From an uncultured bacterium (GTDB taxonomy: Bacteria > Hydrogenedentota > Hydrogenedentia > Hydrogenedentales > CAITNO01): a stretch of DNA of 15,976 bases. A program made the position numbers and the translations under genes. The notes beneath the pieces were generated by a model. That model was not told where the DNA came from. It searched no databases and was given only the letters and a program-made list of their open reading frames with translations. Positions 15,030-15,976 of the stretch are shown piece after piece; within the stretch, counting starts at the first letter, position 1; each line of letters begins with the position of its first letter. The stretch covers positions 1-15,976 of the forward strand of contig CALDSM010000588.1 of NCBI GenBank assembly GCA_937923585.1, in the 5' to 3' direction.

Positions 15030-15976
15030 TCAGGGTTTCGCCACCAAAGCGGGGTCCTTCGGAATGGAACGGTCTTTCTCTATCACATCAACGAGACTCT
15101 TGCACATCATCTCGGCTTTGCGGCGTATGCCGGGAACATGCATGTGCCAGTTGTCGGTGAATGTCTCAAGGCCGCCTTTGATCTCCTCTGCGGCAGGAAT
15201 GTAAAGCGCCCCTTCCTTCAAGCAAAAATCGCGGGCCATTCCGTTGAAGGCCCCCGCCGCCACGAGGTAGTCGTCGAGCTCAACCGGCACGGCCTGCATG
15301 AACCAGAAATGATTCCGAAACCATGCCCGTTCCCGGGCGGGGAGGTTGTACAAGTCCGGGCCCGCAAAACTGGACAGGGCAAACCGTGCCCCCGTCCGCT
15401 TTGTGCGCTCGCACAGTTCGTGGAGAGCAGGCCGCAGATACCGGTCAATTTCCTCCCGGTAATCCGAGGCGCCCGGCATAACAAGGGACCATGGTCCGCG
15501 AAAGCGGTGCGCCAGGAATTGGGATTTGCACAGAACCCCCATGACCTTCTGGCGCCATGCGGTTCTCATGATGGTTGCCTTCAGAACGTTGTCCATAAGC
15601 GCGCTGGCGTCATTGACAAAGTTGTAGTGAATCACCATGTCAGGATTGAGTGCCAAACAGTCATCAAAACGGGAACACTGGCCCCGAATGGTCCCCCCGT
15701 CCACCCCGCAGTTTACCACCTCGATCGCTTCCGTTTTGAAATGCTCGCGCAGCATCTGCTGAAGCATTTTCGGATAGGTCAGGTCATTACGCGGGCCTTC
15801 CAGCGTCGTCGAACCGCCGATGCACACAATTCTGAGGACCCCTGCCGGCTTGGGAACGGCCATTTCCTCGTCACGAAAGCCCCTGCTGTTCGTCCAGAAC
15901 TCCGACTTTATGAACTGGGGATAGGCGTCCCGTTCGTAGTAATTGGCGCGAAATCCGCCAAACACGGCTTCCCACC
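15030..15976 (-). CDS. SGNH/GDSL-hydrolase-like protein, N-terminus cut by window edge
   Basis: The frame is open to the right edge. A GTG at 15963-15965 could be read as a start, but three further in-frame codons up to the edge continue it (WEA before VFGG), so the true start is probably outside. Numbering from the GTG codon: IGGSTTLEG with Ser52 as nucleophile, a CGVDGGT turn for the Gly block, YNFVND around the Asn block, and DNWHMH with Asp271-His274 near the C-terminus. It has no TPR region and a GGST rather than GSSA block, so it belongs to a different SGNH subgroup from the four array genes. It is convergent with copy 4, 16 nt between stops. The WTNSRGFRD stretch upstream is typical of SGNH proteins with an N-terminal membrane anchor. 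Esterase or acyl transferase activity is a family-level inference; substrate unknown. Confidence 0.85.
   Translation of the reverse strand, partial: WEAVFGGFRANYYERDAYPQFIKSEFWTNSRGFRDEEMAVPKPAGVLRIVCIGGSTTLEGPRNDLTYPKMLQQMLREHFKTEAIEVVNCGVDGGTIRGQCSRFDDCLALNPDMVIHYNFVNDASALMDNVLKATIMRTAWRQKVMGVLCKSQFLAHRFRGPWSLVMPGASDYREEIDRYLRPALHELCERTKRTGARFALSSFAGPDLYNLPARERAWFRNHFWFMQAVPVELDDYLVAAGAFNGMARDFCLKEGALYIPAAEEIKGGLETFTDNWHMHVPGIRRKAEMMCKSLVDVIEKDRSIPKDPALVAKP

Overview
The window is a GC-rich bacterial segment with tightly packed genes, in-frame stops and Shine-Dalgarno-like sites. The mix of a UroD/MtaA-like protein and large membrane-anchored SGNH/TPR proteins suggests an environmental, possibly uncultivated, Gram-negative-type lineage (for example Hydrogenedentota or a PVC-related group). 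That placement is inference; no marker gene in the window settles it.

Left part (1-2363, + strand): a compact housekeeping operon. It holds the 3' end of proA (glutamate-5-semialdehyde dehydrogenase), nadD (nicotinate-nucleotide adenylyltransferase, GTG start overlapping proA by 8 nt), yqeK (HD-domain Ap4A hydrolase, overlapping nadD by 10 nt) and a class I SAM methyltransferase resembling Bacillus YqeM, 1 nt after yqeK. This is the nadD-yqeK-(rsfS)-yqeM neighbourhood known from Firmicutes, but no rsfS lies between yqeK and the methyltransferase. A UroD/MtaA-superfamily protein lies convergently on the - strand (2385-3575).

Main part (3786-15013, + strand): four tandem paralogous genes of about 2.7 kb. 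Each encodes an N-terminal membrane anchor, an SGNH-hydrolase-like domain with a TPR-like segment inserted between its Asn block and its Asp-x-x-His block, and a long C-terminal TPR region. All four appear to start at TTG. The three internal spacers are 138, 139 and 139 nt long and share a conserved block with a TATATT box, a GGAG-type ribosome-binding site and the TTG start, so the repeated unit is gene plus control region (period about 2.83-2.86 kb). Copies 1 and 2 share a local patch of much higher identity near their 3' ends, which looks like gene conversion.

Right edge (15030-15976, - strand): a fifth SGNH-type protein from a different subgroup (GGST nucleophile block), convergent with copy 4 and cut by the window end. 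The cluster looks like a lineage-specific expansion of envelope-facing SGNH proteins. Its substrate cannot be read from the sequence; acyl ester removal or transfer on envelope glycans is the family-level guess. No tRNA, rRNA, CRISPR array, transposase or convincing intrinsic terminator was seen.
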